DNA of 64,000 nucleotides from Megalobrama amblycephala (Eukaryota > Chordata > Actinopteri > Cypriniformes > Xenocyprididae), in NCBI RefSeq assembly GCF_018812025.1, contig NC_063052.1, positions 27,944,354 through 28,008,353 on the forward strand, read 5' to 3'. Made by a program: the position numbers and the translations under genes. Below the pieces are notes generated by a model. That model was not told where the DNA came from and did not search any database. It worked only from the letters and a program-made list of their open reading frames with translations. Below are positions 20,441 to 33,634 of the stretch, piece by piece. The stretch's first letter is position 1, and each line of letters starts with the position of its first letter.

Positions 20441-22920
20441 ACTGGGCATGCTGGTGACTGTGATGGGCCAAGCTCTGGATTCAGTCTGTGGATTACAGCG
20501 GATTAAATTTATGTGAATTCATATTGCGTTTTGGTGTATTTTCTAGTCCTGTTCTGAAAAAAACACTTTTTGTGTCCCACAGTGAACAAAATAAGTATTA
20601 CATGATAAATAATGGTTAAATGATTACATTATAATTTCAACTTAGAATAGGGGGACAAATTGTCTTGATTAGTTCTGTATTAACGACAGTTTAGCCTTAA
20701 TTATTGGCTTATTCTGGTCAATAAACTTAAATATCACTAAAATATATTAATGTGGATATACCTTTCACTTTGAAACGGGGTCAAATTGTCTTTATTATAC
20801 TATTTTAGCCATTTAGAACTGCAAAATCAGCAGTAATTAAACAATTACAAGCTTATTGTTCAGTTAACTTAATAGAATGGCAGGGAAATATAATTACATC
20901 ACTACACAAAAATAATATATGGCTTATTAAGTTGTAGATAATGGCTAAAAGGTGTCTACTGTACATTCAGTTAATCATTAATTACTAAGTAATTTTTGTT
21001 TATTTATAGCATAAATGTGTATCTTTCAAAAGTTTTAATAATTTGTAAATAATGGCTAATATGTCCTATATGTTAATCATTAATTACTATTGTGTCCATG
21101 CTTAATGATGCAAAAACTTGAGAGATCCAGGCTGTGATAACGTAGATGAAAAATTATTTATTCATTACAATTAAATTTAGCCTCACACACAAACTTTAAT
21201 CGATAATGAAAACATTTAATAAAACCAAAAGGTAAAATAACAATCATGAAGGTCAATAGTTAATGATAAATTTAGAGTATTGTAAAATCCAGAGTATTGT
21301 ATCTAATAGATGAAGACCAGAATATACAGAAAGAAATAACAATAATTAAGACATTTGCAGATAAGAGAGAAGAAGCGGAAGCCAAGGAGAGCAAAGGAGG
21401 GAAAAAAGCTAAATTATCAACAACTCAGTCCATATTATACCATAAGCATACAGGGAAATTCCCAACCCACTCAAACTGATGTTTTTGTTCTAAGAAAAGG
21501 TTAAATGGTTTTACCCATTATATCATAAACTGGTCAGATGCCAAAAATAGATATAAAAGTCGATTTGACCCCCCCAGGGAATTTTGTAAATCTTACACTA
21601 TCAAATGTCAGCAGAAATAATAACAGACATATTTTGATCAGATTCAAATGAGCACTAATTCTGAAAAACATCACTTCTGCAGTACTTGGCAGGCATCAAA
21701 TATCTAACCACAAACGTGTCAGCGTGACCTGTCACACTGGAACACTTGAAGAACAATTGAACATAACAAGCATACATACTCTTAAATATAAAATAAGAAT
21801 AATCATAAGGGTACAATAAGAAGTAAATACTTGAAAATATGATAAGAATTAATATATATAAAGTAGAAGTACATAAATATATGAAATCAAAAGTAAAACT
21901 GATAAATCATAAGCCATAAACGATTAACATAAATATTAATAAAAATGCATGAATATGAATATCGACCATTTCGGATCAATCACTTAACTAATGCATAATT
22001 TCAAATGTAAAGTTAATCATTAATTACAAGTGTGTTTGTTCTCCACTTACTCCACCCCAAAGTTGATGTAAGTTTATAAAATATATCTACTATATCTCAA
22101 AGTAGCCAATATGTGTGGGGAAAAAATATTTAATTGATATTTAATCAAATATTTAATCAAAAGAGTAAAGTCAAGTATGAGCCAAACATACTTTGAGTAC
22201 TTAATTATACTTTTCTGTTGTATACCTAAATCAAAAGTTTAAGTATCTACTTTATTTTGCAATGTGGAAGATATTCCCTGTTAATGTGCAAAATAACATA
22301 TTAGCAGCTATAGGTAAATAACTAGAAAATTAGAACAATGTGCGGTAAATGGTGAAACTCTTTGTGCTACAAACCACTGTTTATAATTAAAGTATATTTA
22401 AATAATATGATAATACTAGTACTAGTACTAATACTATACAGATACTAATATCAAGCAACATAATGGACTGTTTATGTACAGCTAAGATAACTTTAAGCAG
22501 ATGACACCAGAAGTTACAAATGGCCACACCCATTCTTACATTAAAAATAAGGTGGATAGTCCAAAAGGTCTAATTTTGAATTTTTAAAATTCTATATCTC
22601 TAATAAATACATGTGAAAAGTGAAAAGTATTCTCTCTTAATTTTGGCTTGAAATATACTAATAGCACATATGATTAAACTGTTTTGTTAGGGTACTATAC
22701 ACACATCTTCCACAACTCCACCTAAATTCCAAGTTAACCCTTGACAATAAGTAGAATGTAAAATAAACACAGTTGATCATTGCATTAATAATCATGCTAT
22801 TTCATTGTTTTACACACTGAATCAGACTTTTTTTCTTACGCACATACCCTGTGTCTTCATAGCACATAATCGATCATTGGTCAATACAGGTGAGCTTAAA
22901 TTCCTCTTGAAAATGCCAGA
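20441..22920. other. AT-rich old repeats, gene-free
   Basis: 20590-21100 is a copy of the repeat at 5230-5600, inverted. A 60-codon ORF at 21297-21479 is Lys/Glu-rich and unrecognised. 22010-22260 resembles 1680-2000. No exon-like or transposase motif was seen. Confidence 0.35.
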
Positions 22921-22923
22921 CTT

Positions 22924-22925
22924 GA

Positions 22926-22970
<45 letters not shown>
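22924..22970 (+). repeat. (GAAA)n microsatellite
   Basis: About eleven uninterrupted GAAA units. Confidence 0.95.
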
Positions 22971-22971
<1 letters not shown>

Positions 22972-23194
22972 ATTCAATCTCTGTTTTACGCTTTCAGTAA
23001 AAAAGTATATTTATAGCAATATTTCTTAAATATTTTAAACCAGGTATGCACAAATTATTGATAGATTTAACAGACTGGGCTGATAAAATGATTTCCCTGG
23101 TTTTGATTGTTTTGTTTTTGCTAGACTCTTGGTTTGAAGTTTTGCCTGTTTTCCACTAGACTATGAGCCGTGCCTGCCAGATTTTATTCTATGA

Positions 23195-23281
23195 ATCCTA
23201 TAGAATAGAATAGAAACTTTATTGTCATTATAAAAATATAATGAAATTTGTTTAGTAGCTCTCAGAGACCAGCAGCCTCAG

Positions 23282-23282
<1 letters not shown>
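23195..23282 (-). mobile_element. LINE 3' tail fragment (L2/CR1-like)
   Basis: Read on the minus strand the segment ends AATGACAATAAAGTTTCTAT followed by (TCTAT)n-type repeats, the 3' tail seen on many fish L2-group LINEs. No coding part remains. It abuts an A-run. Confidence 0.5.

Positions 23283-23319
<37 letters not shown>
23281..23319 (+). repeat. poly-A run
   Basis: About 38 consecutive A residues. Confidence 0.95.
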
Positions 23320-23321
<2 letters not shown>

Positions 23322-23385
23322 GAATCCACATAGTATAAATAACACAAATAATACAAAATAATATCACAATATGCAAAGTAATATA

Positions 23386-25038
23386 CAGGTGCTGGTCATA
23401 TAATTAGATTAGAATATTAGAATAATTAGAATGATATTAGAATATCATCATCAAGTTGATTTATTTCACTAATTCCATTCAAAAAGAGAAACTTGTATAT
23501 TATATTCATTACACACAGACTGATATATTTCAAATGTTTATTTATTTTAATTTTGATGATTATAACTGACAACTAAGGAGAATCCCAAATTCAGTATCTC
23601 AGAAAATTAGAATATTGTGAAAAGGTTCAATATTGAAGACACCTGGTGCCACACTCTTATCAGGTAATTAACTCAAAACACCTGCAAAGGCCTTTAAATG
23701 GTCTCTCAGTCTAGTTCTGTATGCTACACAATCATGGGCAAGACTGCTGACTTGACAGTTGTCCAAAAGATGACCATTGACACCTTGCACAAGGAGGGTA
23801 AGACACAAAAGGTCATTGCAAAAGAGGCTGGCTGTTCACAGAGCTCTGTGTCCAAGCACATTAATAGAGAGGCGAAGGGAAGGAAAAAATGGTGTAGAAA
23901 AAAAGTGTACAAGCAATAGGGATAACTGCACCCTGGAGAGGATTGTGAAACAAAACCCACTCAAAAATGTGGGGGAGATTCACAAAGAGTGGACTGCAGC
24001 TGGAGTCAGTGCTTCAAGAACCACTACGCACAGACGTATGCAAGACATGGGTTTCAGCTGTTGCATTCCTTGTATCAAACCACTCTTGAACAACAGACAG
24101 CGTCAGAAGCGTCTCGCCTGGGCTAAAGACAAAAAGGACTGGACTGCTGCTGAGTGGTCCAAAGTTATGTTCTCTGATGAAAGTAAATTTTGCATTTCCT
24201 TTGGAAATCAGGGTCCCAGAGTCTGGAAGAAGAGAGGAGAGGCACACAATCCACGTTGCTTGAGGTCCAGTGTAAAGTTTCCACAGCCAGTGATGGTTTG
24301 GGGTGCCATGTCATCTGCTGGTTTTGGTCCACTGTGTTTTCTGAGGTCCAAGGTCAACGCAGCAGTATACCAGGGAGTTTTAGAGGACTTCATGCTTCCT
24401 GCTGCTGACCAACTTTATGGAGATGCATATTTCATTTTCCAACAGGACTTGGCATTTTCCAACATTTTCCAACAGGACTTGGCTACCAGTACCTGGTTTA
24501 AGGACCATGGTATCCCTGTTCTTAATTGGCCAGCAAACTCGCCTGACCTTAATTCCATAGAAAATCTATGGGGTATTGTGAAGAGGAAGATGCAATATGC
24601 CAGACCCAACAATGCAGAAGAGCTGAAGGCCACTATCAGAGCAACCTGAGCTCTCATAACACCTGAGCAGTGCCACAGACTGATCAACTCCATGCCACGC
24701 CGCATTGCTGCAGTAATTCAGGCAAAAGGAGCCCCAACTAAGTATTGAGTGCTGTACATGCTCATACTTTTCATGTTCATACTTTTCAGTTGGCCAAGAT
24801 TTCTAAAAATCCTTTCTTTGTATTGGTCTTAAGTAATATTCTAATTTTCTGAGATACTGAATTTGGGATTTTCCTTAGTTGTCAGTTATAATCATAAAAA
24901 TTAAAAGAAATAAACATTTGAAATATATCAGTCTGTGTGTGTAATGAATGAATATAATATACAAGTTTCACTTTTTGCATGGAATTAGTGAAATAAATCA
25001 ACTTTTTGATGATATTCTAATTATATGACCAGCACCTA
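23386..25038 (+). mobile_element. Tc1-like transposon copy 2 (different family)
   Basis: Ends CAGGTGCTGGTCATATAATT and its inverted partner, arms of about 200 bp with a repeated AGAATATT core. TA flanks both sides (23384-23385 and 25039-25040); the last base is A instead of the expected G. Termini and protein differ from the copies at 10272 and 43618, so it is a separate Tc1 family. Confidence 0.9.
23734..24748 (+). pseudogene. Tc1-like transposase, frameshifted
   Basis: DD34E transposase relic. It starts MGKTADLTVVQK at 23734. The first frame stops at 23919 and coding resumes in another frame, so there is an indel near 23900. The core has the first Asp (FSDESKF), VMVWGAMS, FQQDLA and NSPDLNSIENLW. 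Near 24445-24480 a 23-bp segment is duplicated (TTTTCCAACAGGACTTGGC twice) and replaces the residues that should follow the second Asp. A TGA at 24647 replaces a Trp codon. The remaining C-terminus can be followed to TGA at 24746-24748. Confidence 0.9.
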
Positions 25039-25204
25039 TATATACAGTGGAATTAAATAATGTAAACAACAGTGCAAACAAGTTTAACCAAGTATCAGTA
25101 CATTAGCAGCAACACTTAAGTATGTAACTGTTCAATTCCAGTCTGTCACAGCTATGTGTATGTGTATGTGTATGTATGGGAAACAGGTGTGATACATGCT
25201 ACAG

Positions 25205-25230
25205 CTCTGGGAAAATAAATAAATAAATAA

Positions 25231-25273
<43 letters not shown>
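25205..25273 (+). repeat. (AAAT)n and (TA)n microsatellites
   Basis: AAAT units then about 17 TA units; they form the left flank of the next hAT element. Confidence 0.9.
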
Positions 25274-26181
25274 CAGTGGCGAGCGGTGACTTTTTTAACC
25301 GGGTATGCTGGATGGTGAGTCATGAAAAAATGTGGCCGATGCAGTTACATTGAATGGACATTCTAAGACAGTGATATTAACAGACCAAACTCAGTAAACA
25401 CCATACTAATAAAGTATACTGTGTACAGCAAAAGAGATGAGCCCAGAATATGAACGCAATTCGTTTATTTAGCCTACACATTGCGTTTTCATCCCATAGG
25501 AAACTGTTATAAAGAAAAAGCCTTTAACATCGCTTAATGTAGCCTAGGCTACTAAGTGATATTAAAAGATCAAATTCTACAGAAATTTTTTATTTTTTTT
25601 TCTGTAGCCTATACTATGCTTTATTAGTATAGTGTTTACTAAGTTTGGTCTTTTAATGTCACTGTCTTAATAAAACATTAAGTCACGTTAAGCGTTTTCT
25701 TAATGGGAGGAAAATGTTTAATTAAACGTGTTGAATTCATATTCTGGGCTCATCTGCTTTTCTGTAGTATGCTTTATTAGTATGATGTTTAGTGAGTTTG
25801 GTTTGGTAATAACACTGTCTTAGTAAATTAAGCCACGTTAAGCATTTTAGAATGTCCCGTTTTCAGTGTTAGTTTACTCATTTGCTTGCTCATGACAAAT
25901 AGCATCACAGCAAAGTAATAATATGTTGGACCTTTTACTGAGAGTAGCCTACATTTACCTGTTGAGACGTGCCTTCACAAGCACCTGTAAGAGTCGACGG
26001 AGGCGCAAAATGTGAAAGGTGCGTTTGCAAAATATGCTGTATTTTTGTAATCCACTAGGTGCCGCTAGTGTCACACAAACAATATAATTCACCTTGAAAC
26101 TAATCAGTTTAGGACACAGATCTTAATCAGACACGACACATAAAAAACACCATGGCGTCAATTTAAATGTATGCCATAAGC

Positions 26182-26700
26182 ATAGGCGTAATTTGCGGGT
26201 GGGACGGTTGGGACATGTCCCCACCACTTTTTGAAAGGGTCAATATTGTCCCCACCACTTTTTGAAACATCTCGTGGATATCTAATACAAAACAAACACC
26301 TCTAGTTGATTATCAGTTTGTGTTAATAATAGGCGATTTGGCGCTGGGATGTGTTGTTTTTGAAATCATGTTGAGTGCTCGTTGTCACTGTTATTAGAGG
26401 CGCGTGCAACAGGGTTCTCGGCGCTCGTGCACACTGCGCAGTCTTCACACGGATGTGAATCGCTGTTGCGGAGACTCTCTATTCGTTACGTTGAAATCAC
26501 AAAACAAAATACACATAAACGTGTCCCTGCTCTTGATATACAATCACTGATGAACATCTTTGGTTTTAATGAGAAAAAAAAAATCATTAATGGTTGGATT
26601 AGAACCGAGAGCCTCTTGCACCCTAAACGGATTTACTGCCACAAGTCCATCAGGACATCCGATTATCAAAGGCGGATCGTCGTATTTATTAACTAATGTA
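26182..26700. mobile_element. left end of another hAT-like element, truncated
   Basis: ATAGGCGTAATTTGCGGGTG leads to a twice-repeated CCCCACCACTTTTTGAAA. This looks like a fish hAT terminus. No right end was found. The ORF at 26382-26696 within it is unrecognised. Confidence 0.35.
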
Positions 26701-28489
26701 CATACTCTCAAGACTAACAACATTTTGTAAATGAAATACTATGAAAATAGTTTTAGTTATGATTTGTTTCCCGATTAGTTATGATTTTGTTTTTGATTTG
26801 GCTAAGTCTAGTTAGATTTGTATCAAATACAATGTGATTTTCGGTGATCGAGATCTGGCAGTAGCTCATTTTTCCTCTTGGGCGAGCTATAAGCTCATAG
26901 CTTATCCTGCCCATGTAAACTCGCATAGACCAGCAAACCAATGAGAACACGGGACGATGATGACGCTCCATAACAAAAGCGTGAATGCGCAAAAACTGCT
27001 GTAGATCAGCTCACCCGGAAGTCTCCGCAACTGGCAGATTTAAGGAAAATACTGTCGTTTCGTTTGGCAAATAAATAAATTACGGACAGTTACATATGCA
27101 TCACCAATCCTGTAGGCTGCAGGGGCGTCACTAGGCCCTTTTTAGGGGGGCTTCAGCCCCCCTAAACTTCTGCCCAGCCCCCCTAAAAAAAATATTTGAT
27201 TAATAAATTTTTGATCGCTTCAGTCCCCTTTAAAAAAACTCATTTGAAACGGCGGCAAGCTGCGTCAAGTTTCGGCTCCTCCCCTTATCTGAGTCTGCTT
27301 GGATTTAGCGCATTTTTCAATCTGCAGGGGCGCCGAGCAGAGCGAACATCAGAGAGCACAAGGTGTGTGTCGTGTGTGCGTGCATTTATTGATAGATTGC
27401 TAATGCTATGATATTACATCTGCATCGGTGCAGTTCTTTGTCATAAATGCATTGCAGTTTACATAATGTAATGTTACTGGAGCATTGGGAGCACACGGGA
27501 CGGCTCGGTTTCTCATCCAATACCAATACGTTTCGCTGCGTTCACCTTCAGCCCTTGTGTGATAGTTGTTTTTTATTCCTACAAAAATTAAGTGATTAAC
27601 ACCCATGAAAACATACTTTAGATTCAGAAAACGATCATGATTTATTTTAATTTACTTTTTACAATTACAGACATATTATAATGTATTTTGACATTACATT
27701 ATGCAGCCATGCACAGAAATGACACACATCATTGTCTGAAAGCACTAGATGGCCCAGAGAGAGAATGTGGAGTTATTTTGTTTTGTATTATTAAATATAG
27801 TTTTGTATTAAGTAATAATGAATCAGGAGGAGTGTCATGATACATAAATTAGAGTAAGCGTAGAGTAAAGGGATTTTTGATTTTCTTGATTTATACTATT
27901 TATACTAGATTTGTACTTGATTTATAGAAGTGGTAAATTGATAATTCATGTTGTTATTTTTAATAAATAGAAATAAATATAGAACAGATTAATCATATTG
28001 CCAATAGACAATTACATTAATACATGGTTTGTCTATATTCTTAATGAATATTAGCTGGTTAGTTAAAATACTTAAAATGACATCAATTTTCATGGGGTGA
28101 CTTTATGAATATCCAACCGTATTGTTGATTATAAAGGCTAAAAAGCTAAAAAACTAAAATAATTTATATTTCATTGTAGATGGATATACAACATTTTTTC
28201 TTGTCGTGTGGGAGTAGGTCTGCAAATGAGCAACAGTCAGGTGAGAATAGAACGTAGACAGCCTCTCACACACACAATACCACTGTGTTCCCAAGATTCA
28301 TTTCAGTCATTGAACCCTGACATTGTTTTAATTGTCTGCCAATTTCCCTGTACATTTTATAAGAAAAAGCAGTGGTATTGTCAAAGGATAAACACAAATG
28401 TCCTGACTCCTGACATTATTGACACTCAACAAGAAATTATTAACTGTCTTTCAGTCAACTGAACTGAAATTATTTTTTTGGTTTCTCAG

Positions 28490-28573
28490 AAAAGTCAGTG
28501 CAAAAAGTGAATGAAGTGGAGGCAGAGAAGATTGATGAAGGCACATCAGAGAAAGGGCAAGATCATGATCGAG
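28490..28573 (+). CDS. upstream exon of the hAT transposase gene
   Basis: 84-bp predicted exon with acceptor TTTCTCAG and donor GTGAGAA. It reads KSVQKVNEVEAEKIDEG onwards and joins in phase, through a split Val codon, to the large exon at 28681. Acidic, with no domain. The true first exon was not identified; the frame at 28208-28462 is a possible but unsupported candidate. Confidence 0.5.
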
Positions 28574-28680
28574 GTGAGAAAGTGAACAGTTGTTTTGGAT
28601 AATTTGTCTGGTCAGTTAATAAATACAAATGAAGTTAAGATTTCTTTAGTTACCAAACTATATTTACGTGATTGTCACAG

Positions 28681-30913
28681 TACAGGGACAGAGAGAGCAT
28701 GAAGAAGAGGAAGACATGAGTCAGGAGAGAGAGGACAGACATACAGAGAAACAAATGTCAGATGAAGCACAGACAGCAGCTGCACCTTTAGATCAGTGTG
28801 ACTTAGGTGAAAAGGACACAGGCCCAAAACAGGCAAAATTACACTATTATCCCCAGGAGAACTTTGGCTTACAAAAAAGATCATTCCAGCCAAGCTGGTT
28901 TCAAACTTTTGCTTGGCTTGAGTACTCACAGAAGACAGATTCTGCCTACTGCTTTGCTTGCCGTGTCTTTGGTAAAAACTTGAAGCATTATGTATTTGTG
29001 AGTAGTGGATACAAAAACTGGAAAAAGGCACTCAAAGCATTTCACAAACATGAGGGGACTCAGTCACACAAGGATTGTATTGTCTCCTGGAAAAGTTACA
29101 AGGCTAGTGCATTACAGGGAAATGTTATACAGCAGATTGAAGCAGCAAATGCTGATGAAATTAGACAAAGAAGGGAGTATATGCGACGTATTGCGGCTGT
29201 GACCTGCATGTTGGGGAAGCAAGGGCTACCATTAAGGGGTAATGATGAAACAGCAGAAAGTCATAATAAGGGCAACTTCTTGGAATGCATGGGGCTTTTG
29301 CAGAAGTTTGATCCTTTCTTGCAGCATTACACTGCCCCATCAAACAGCACATACCTCTCCCCTGTCAGTCAGAATGAAATGATAGAGTGCTGCTCGAAAG
29401 AGGTGACAGCAACTTTTATCAAAGAAATGCATGAGTCAAAAATGTTTGCCATTATGGCGGACGAGGCCAGAGATGGACACACAGAACAGCTAGCAATTTG
29501 TGTGAGGTATGTCACTGAGGGAACAGTTAAAGAGAGATTCCTGTCCCTGACAGAGCTGAGAAGTTTCGACACAAAGTCAATAACCGAGGCATTAGAAAGA
29601 AAATTACAAGAAGAAGGAATTGCTCAGTTGAAGTGTGTTGCTCAGACATACGATGGAGCAGCAGTTATGAGTGGAGCAGCTGGAGGTGTTCAGTCTCTTT
29701 TCAGGGAGAAGCACCCTGAGGCTCTATATGTTCACTGTTATGCCCATGAGTTGAATCTTGTCTTGTGCCACACCTGCAGAGGGATTACTGAGGCCGCAGA
29801 GTTCTTTAGCCTGCTGGAAAGTTTGTATTCATTTTTTAGTGTTTCCCTGGTCAGCCACCACAAGTTTAAAGAAGCACAAGCAAAATTAGGATTGCAACCA
29901 TGTGAACTGGTGCAGCTGTCCAACACACGGTGGGCGTGCCAACTTCACTCAGTGAATGCTGTGCTTGAAAATCTGCCTGCCATCATTGATTGCCTCTCTG
30001 CCATCAATACAGCAACTGCAGTGGGGTTGAAAACAAAAATATGCATATTCTCATTTGTGTATTTGTTGATTCTTTTCAAGGATCTCCTATCTGTAGTAGC
30101 AGGCTTGCACAAATATCTCCAAAAAGAGACCATTGACCTTCCCCAGGCAGTGGCATACAAAGATGCTGTGTGTGACTCCTTAAAGCAGAAACGCAGTGAT
30201 CCCACTGCTGCAGATATATATGCTAGAGCAAAGGCAGTGTGTGAAGATAATAACATTGTAGTTGAGGAGCAACTTTCTGGCCAGAGACAGAAAAAAAAAG
30301 GATGGATGATTTTGTTGTTGAAACAACTTATGGTGCACATAGGAGAATCAGCACAGATGCCGAACAAGTCAAAACAAAGTTACTATATCCATGTCTGGAT
30401 AGAATGATAACTGAACTGGAGAACCGTTTTTCTGCTGTAAATGGCGCATTGCTTCAAGGTATTCAAGCATGCAGTCCAATGTCTGAAAACTTCCTGTCTG
30501 AGTCACATTTGGAAGAACTAGCACACCATTACAACATTGATTTAAAGACAGAGGAAGTCATGGTAGCAAGGCACTTTCTGACACGTAAAAAGCAAGCTGG
30601 TGCAGCTCCACAGGACATGGTTTCACTTTATAACCTGCTGGATTCTGAAATGTTTCCATCACTGAAATCTGTCATCCAGGTTGCCCTCACTGTACCTGTT
30701 AGCAGCTGTTCGTGCGAGAGGTCTTTCAGTGCTCTTCGCCGTCTCCGCAACTGGCTAAGGAGAACAATGGGTCAGAGCAGGCTCCATCAGCTGGCAGTTA
30801 TGGCCATCGAGAAAGATGTTGTTGAGCAATTGGATCATGATAAAATTATCAACAGGTTTGCTACTCTTAAGGAGAGAAGACACAGGTTGATGCTCCCAAT
30901 GAAAGACCAGTAA
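28681..30913 (+). pseudogene. hAT transposase (TTF zinc finger / ZMYM1-like), one frameshift
   Basis: Large exon after an acceptor CACAG at 28676-28680. The first part (to about 30299) shows a TTF-type zinc finger (WFQTFAWLEYSQKTDSAYCF, then ACRVFG, roughly residues 80-150), followed by a DUF4371-like RNase-H-fold region with YDGAAVMSGAAGG, HCYAHELNLVL and SNTRWACQ. The second part, in another frame from 30302, carries the hAT dimerisation domain (PVSSCSCERSFSALRRLRNW). The two halves meet at a run of nine A (30291-30299), so a one-base slip probably broke the gene, although a sequencing error cannot be excluded. The family is often annotated in fish as zinc finger MYM-type protein 1-like; it is a transposase, not a host factor. 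Confidence 0.9.
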
Positions 30914-31621
30914 CTGGGCTGCAAGACTGCTGCTTCTCACCGGCTGCTTCTTCATTTTGGCTTGTTTTTCCATTACTTCTGATAGTTAACCACAGCCCCC
31001 ACTTAATCCATTGTCCAGCCTCATACCTGTGTTGTTTATATTGCTGATATGGATAATCAAAGTTTATGGCTTTTATGTTATTTTCTGGTTAAAATGTTAT
31101 TTAATTTTGTCAGAAAAATTCCTATCTGAGGTTTGTATGTGAGCATAGAAATGCAAACAGTAAAATGTTGTGTTTGTACTGGAAACATGTGTGCGTGTGT
31201 TTGTACAGTGAATGAATCAGGAGGTCTTCATTGTAAAAAAAAAAAAAAAAAAAATCAACATTCCCTATTTTCTAGTGGTCACATCCAATAATTATTTTTT
31301 TATTACAGTGTTGTATATGGCTCAGTCAGTACTCCTACTCCCATATATGAAATACAGGGAATACAATGGAATAGTGGATTGCAGTAAGGTTAGTAGCATA
31401 CCACCCTACCCTAATAGTCAAATAATATTTTTTTAATCATACCCTTATTGGGGGCTGAGCCCCCCTAAAATCAAAATCCTAGAATCGCCCCTGGTAGGCT
31501 GTATGGTACACATCAAACAAGGGATTTAATAGTAATTTATAATGTTAATATTAGTAATTATGGCTTGGGTATGCAGAGCATTCGCAGCTTATATGGACCG
31601 CACGCCACTGATATATATATA

Positions 31622-32665
31622 TACAGGGGCGTAGGAGCGATTTTGAACCTGGGGGGGACAGTAAATGCCAGGGGGTTCGGGGGAAATTCCCCGGATTTCT
31701 ATATATATATATAGCACTTAAATGCTCATTTCTAATGACTTTTGGGAACGGATTGTACTACTTTGTTTGTAGGAGGGTATATGAAGTGACAGACTGGGTA
31801 GATTATAAAAACAGAGAGAAGCAATCTAATATAACTACAACCAAATGACTATACTATGAACTGTATAACAACAACTAGTTAAATTAGTTGGACACAGTAC
31901 CCATGTATTCTTTTATCCTACAAAAATTAGCATTCTGTCATATTCCCATTACCTGTTTCTCACTTGGACCTAACTCTCCCTGTTCTGTGGTCTCTTCATC
32001 TCCTGTCTAGGAAAGTAACATGTTTGAGGACACAGAACTGGTTTCAATGCAAACTCTGATGACATGCCGTTGGCCTAAGTTTACTGATCTAAAGTACTTT
32101 TACTATGTGAATTTTAGAATATACTGTATGTAGCTATCCATACAACTTACAAGCTCGTTCTCCTCTGTCCTCTTCCTCTTAAAGTATTAGGATGCTCATC
32201 TCTGTATGAACATTTTGACTAATGTTACATCTACATAGTTTATGGACACGTGTCAATGGCACATTGAATTCACATTAGCTAATTAGCTATCATTTGCCTG
32301 TTTTACACAACATAAAATAAAAAAAAAATTGCTTCTAAGTAGGCTAAATTTGACAGTTTCAAAATACAATAAAACTAATGATCAAACTGAAAACCAGCAA
32401 TCTGCCATTTCATCGACTGAATTAGCCTACGCCTACCTCAAATACAAAGTGCGTTTGTGAATAATATTGTTGTTTAGTTGTAACGTTAACGTCAAGCATC
32501 CAAATCTCTGTTTGGCAGATCCAGCTGATGAATTCCAGCCCAAAAACTGTTCAAAAACCCCCAAAATGCACACAAAACCACCAAAAATATGTTATCACTG
32601 ATCAGTATTTATTTCAGTATTTTTACTTCCACGTTTTTCTTTCCTACTATGTTACGGTTGGTTAC
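31622..32665. mobile_element. hAT-like left end and interior, truncated
   Basis: CAGGGGCGTAGGAGCGATTT leads to CTGGGGGGGACA, a typical hAT end. A possible right end of the same element is GACGTGTCCCCCCCA at 34477-34491, cut short by a TA repeat. If so, the miniature LTR element at 32666-33965 lies inside it. No transposase frame is seen. Confidence 0.45.
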
Positions 32666-32996
32666 TGTAACGACGTTCGTAGATGTGGGAAGAAGGAGGC
32701 GGGAATCGGCAAACGTTCAACAAAAGTTTAATTCAAAATAAACAAAGAACAAAACGAAAGTAATGCCGACAGACCCTCGCGGACGTCTGCCGGCCACACA
32801 AACATAATAAAACATAACATAAAATCCAGGTCTGGTCCTCTCTCATCCTTCACTGTAGTCGCTCCTCCTTTTATGCTCCCGGAGCTCCTCCGTGAGGGAC
32901 TCAAGGCCGGTGCGCCTCCCAGGTGAAGCTCATTAACACTCGCGCCACCGGCCTCACGCCGTTCCCTCACGGCTCTCGCCCGCCCTGGTCGCCACA
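32666..32996 (-). repeat. LTR of the miniature retrotransposon (3' LTR)
   Basis: 331 bp, TG...CA ends. On the minus strand the purine tract GAGGGGCGATGGGGG (complement 32999-33013) immediately precedes it, which makes it the 3' LTR. Confidence 0.88.
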
Positions 32997-33616
32997 TACC
33001 CCCATCGCCCCTCGCAGGCCGGGGGGTACTCCCGTGACTGCGCTTACTCCCCCCCGGGGCCTGTCTCGGCGGCCGCAGCACCTGGGGGTAAGGACAGACG
33101 AGACGAGAGAAAGGAGACGGAAGCAAGGGGAGCGACAGGACGAGAGAGGGGAGAGAGGAAAAAGAGAAAAAAAAAAATCTTGGTCCGGTTCCCCGACACA
33201 TTGCCGCTCGGTCCTCAGCCTGCCAAGAGGCTCTTCTTCGCGGTGCCATGCGGTGGCACTGGACGCTCGGTGGACGGCCCGATCCTCGACCGCCTCCTGG
33301 CGGCCGGCGATGGCTCCTCCGACTGAGGGCAGCCGGCAGCGAGTCCCCCGTTCCCTGCTCCTCCCCTTTATGGCGGACGGCAGCAGGCTCCGGCCCACGG
33401 CGAACGGCGGCGACTCCTCCGCTCCCTCTTGGACGGCAGCCACCCCACCTCGTCCCAGGAGCACGGCATCCGGGTATCCGTCCCACCTGTCACTAGGCTC
33501 CAGCACCACCGCCTCGGGCAGCCTCTCGCGGTCTTCACTCCCGCGCTGCCCGAACTCCGCAGCACCGCGATCCCCCTCAGCAGCGAGGGCTCTCCGACAG
33601 CATGTCCCTCCTTCCT

Positions 33617-33633
33617 CCCGGGTTTCGGCACCA
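33617..33633 (-). promoter_or_regulatory. primer-binding site for tRNA-Phe
   Basis: The plus strand reads CCCGGGTTTCGGCACCA, identical over 17 bases to the vertebrate tRNA-Phe 3' end including CCA. The minus strand is thus its complement, TGGTGCCGAAACCCGGG, one base from the LTR. Confidence 0.88.
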
Positions 33634-33634
33634 A

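Larger units (their letters stand above)
27120..31493 (+). mobile_element. hAT transposon with ZMYM1-like transposase gene
   Basis: Ends CAGGGGCGTCACTAGG and, inverted, CAGGGGCGATTCTAGG, each followed by an AGGGGGGCT block. GTAGGCTG is duplicated exactly at 27112-27119 and 31494-31501, an 8-bp hAT signature. The 4.37-kb element contains a spliced transposase gene, so it was once autonomous. Confidence 0.93.
25274..31610. mobile_element. outer hAT-like element, interrupted by a second hAT
   Basis: Left end CAGTGGCGAGCGGTGAC and right end, read inversely, CAGTGGCGTGCGGTCC; both lead to a GGGTATGC-like motif. It is flanked on both sides by TA-rich repeat, so an 8-bp duplication cannot be read cleanly. 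The autonomous hAT at 27120-31493 sits 117 bp from its right end. Its own interior (25274-27119) has no transposase but holds an inverted pair (about 25366-25460 and 25730-25830). Confidence 0.6.

Noticed and set aside
23281..23319. Poly-A run considered as a retrogene tail
   Set aside because: No coding sequence precedes it. The adjacent LINE tail is on the minus strand, so the A-run is better explained as a simple repeat.
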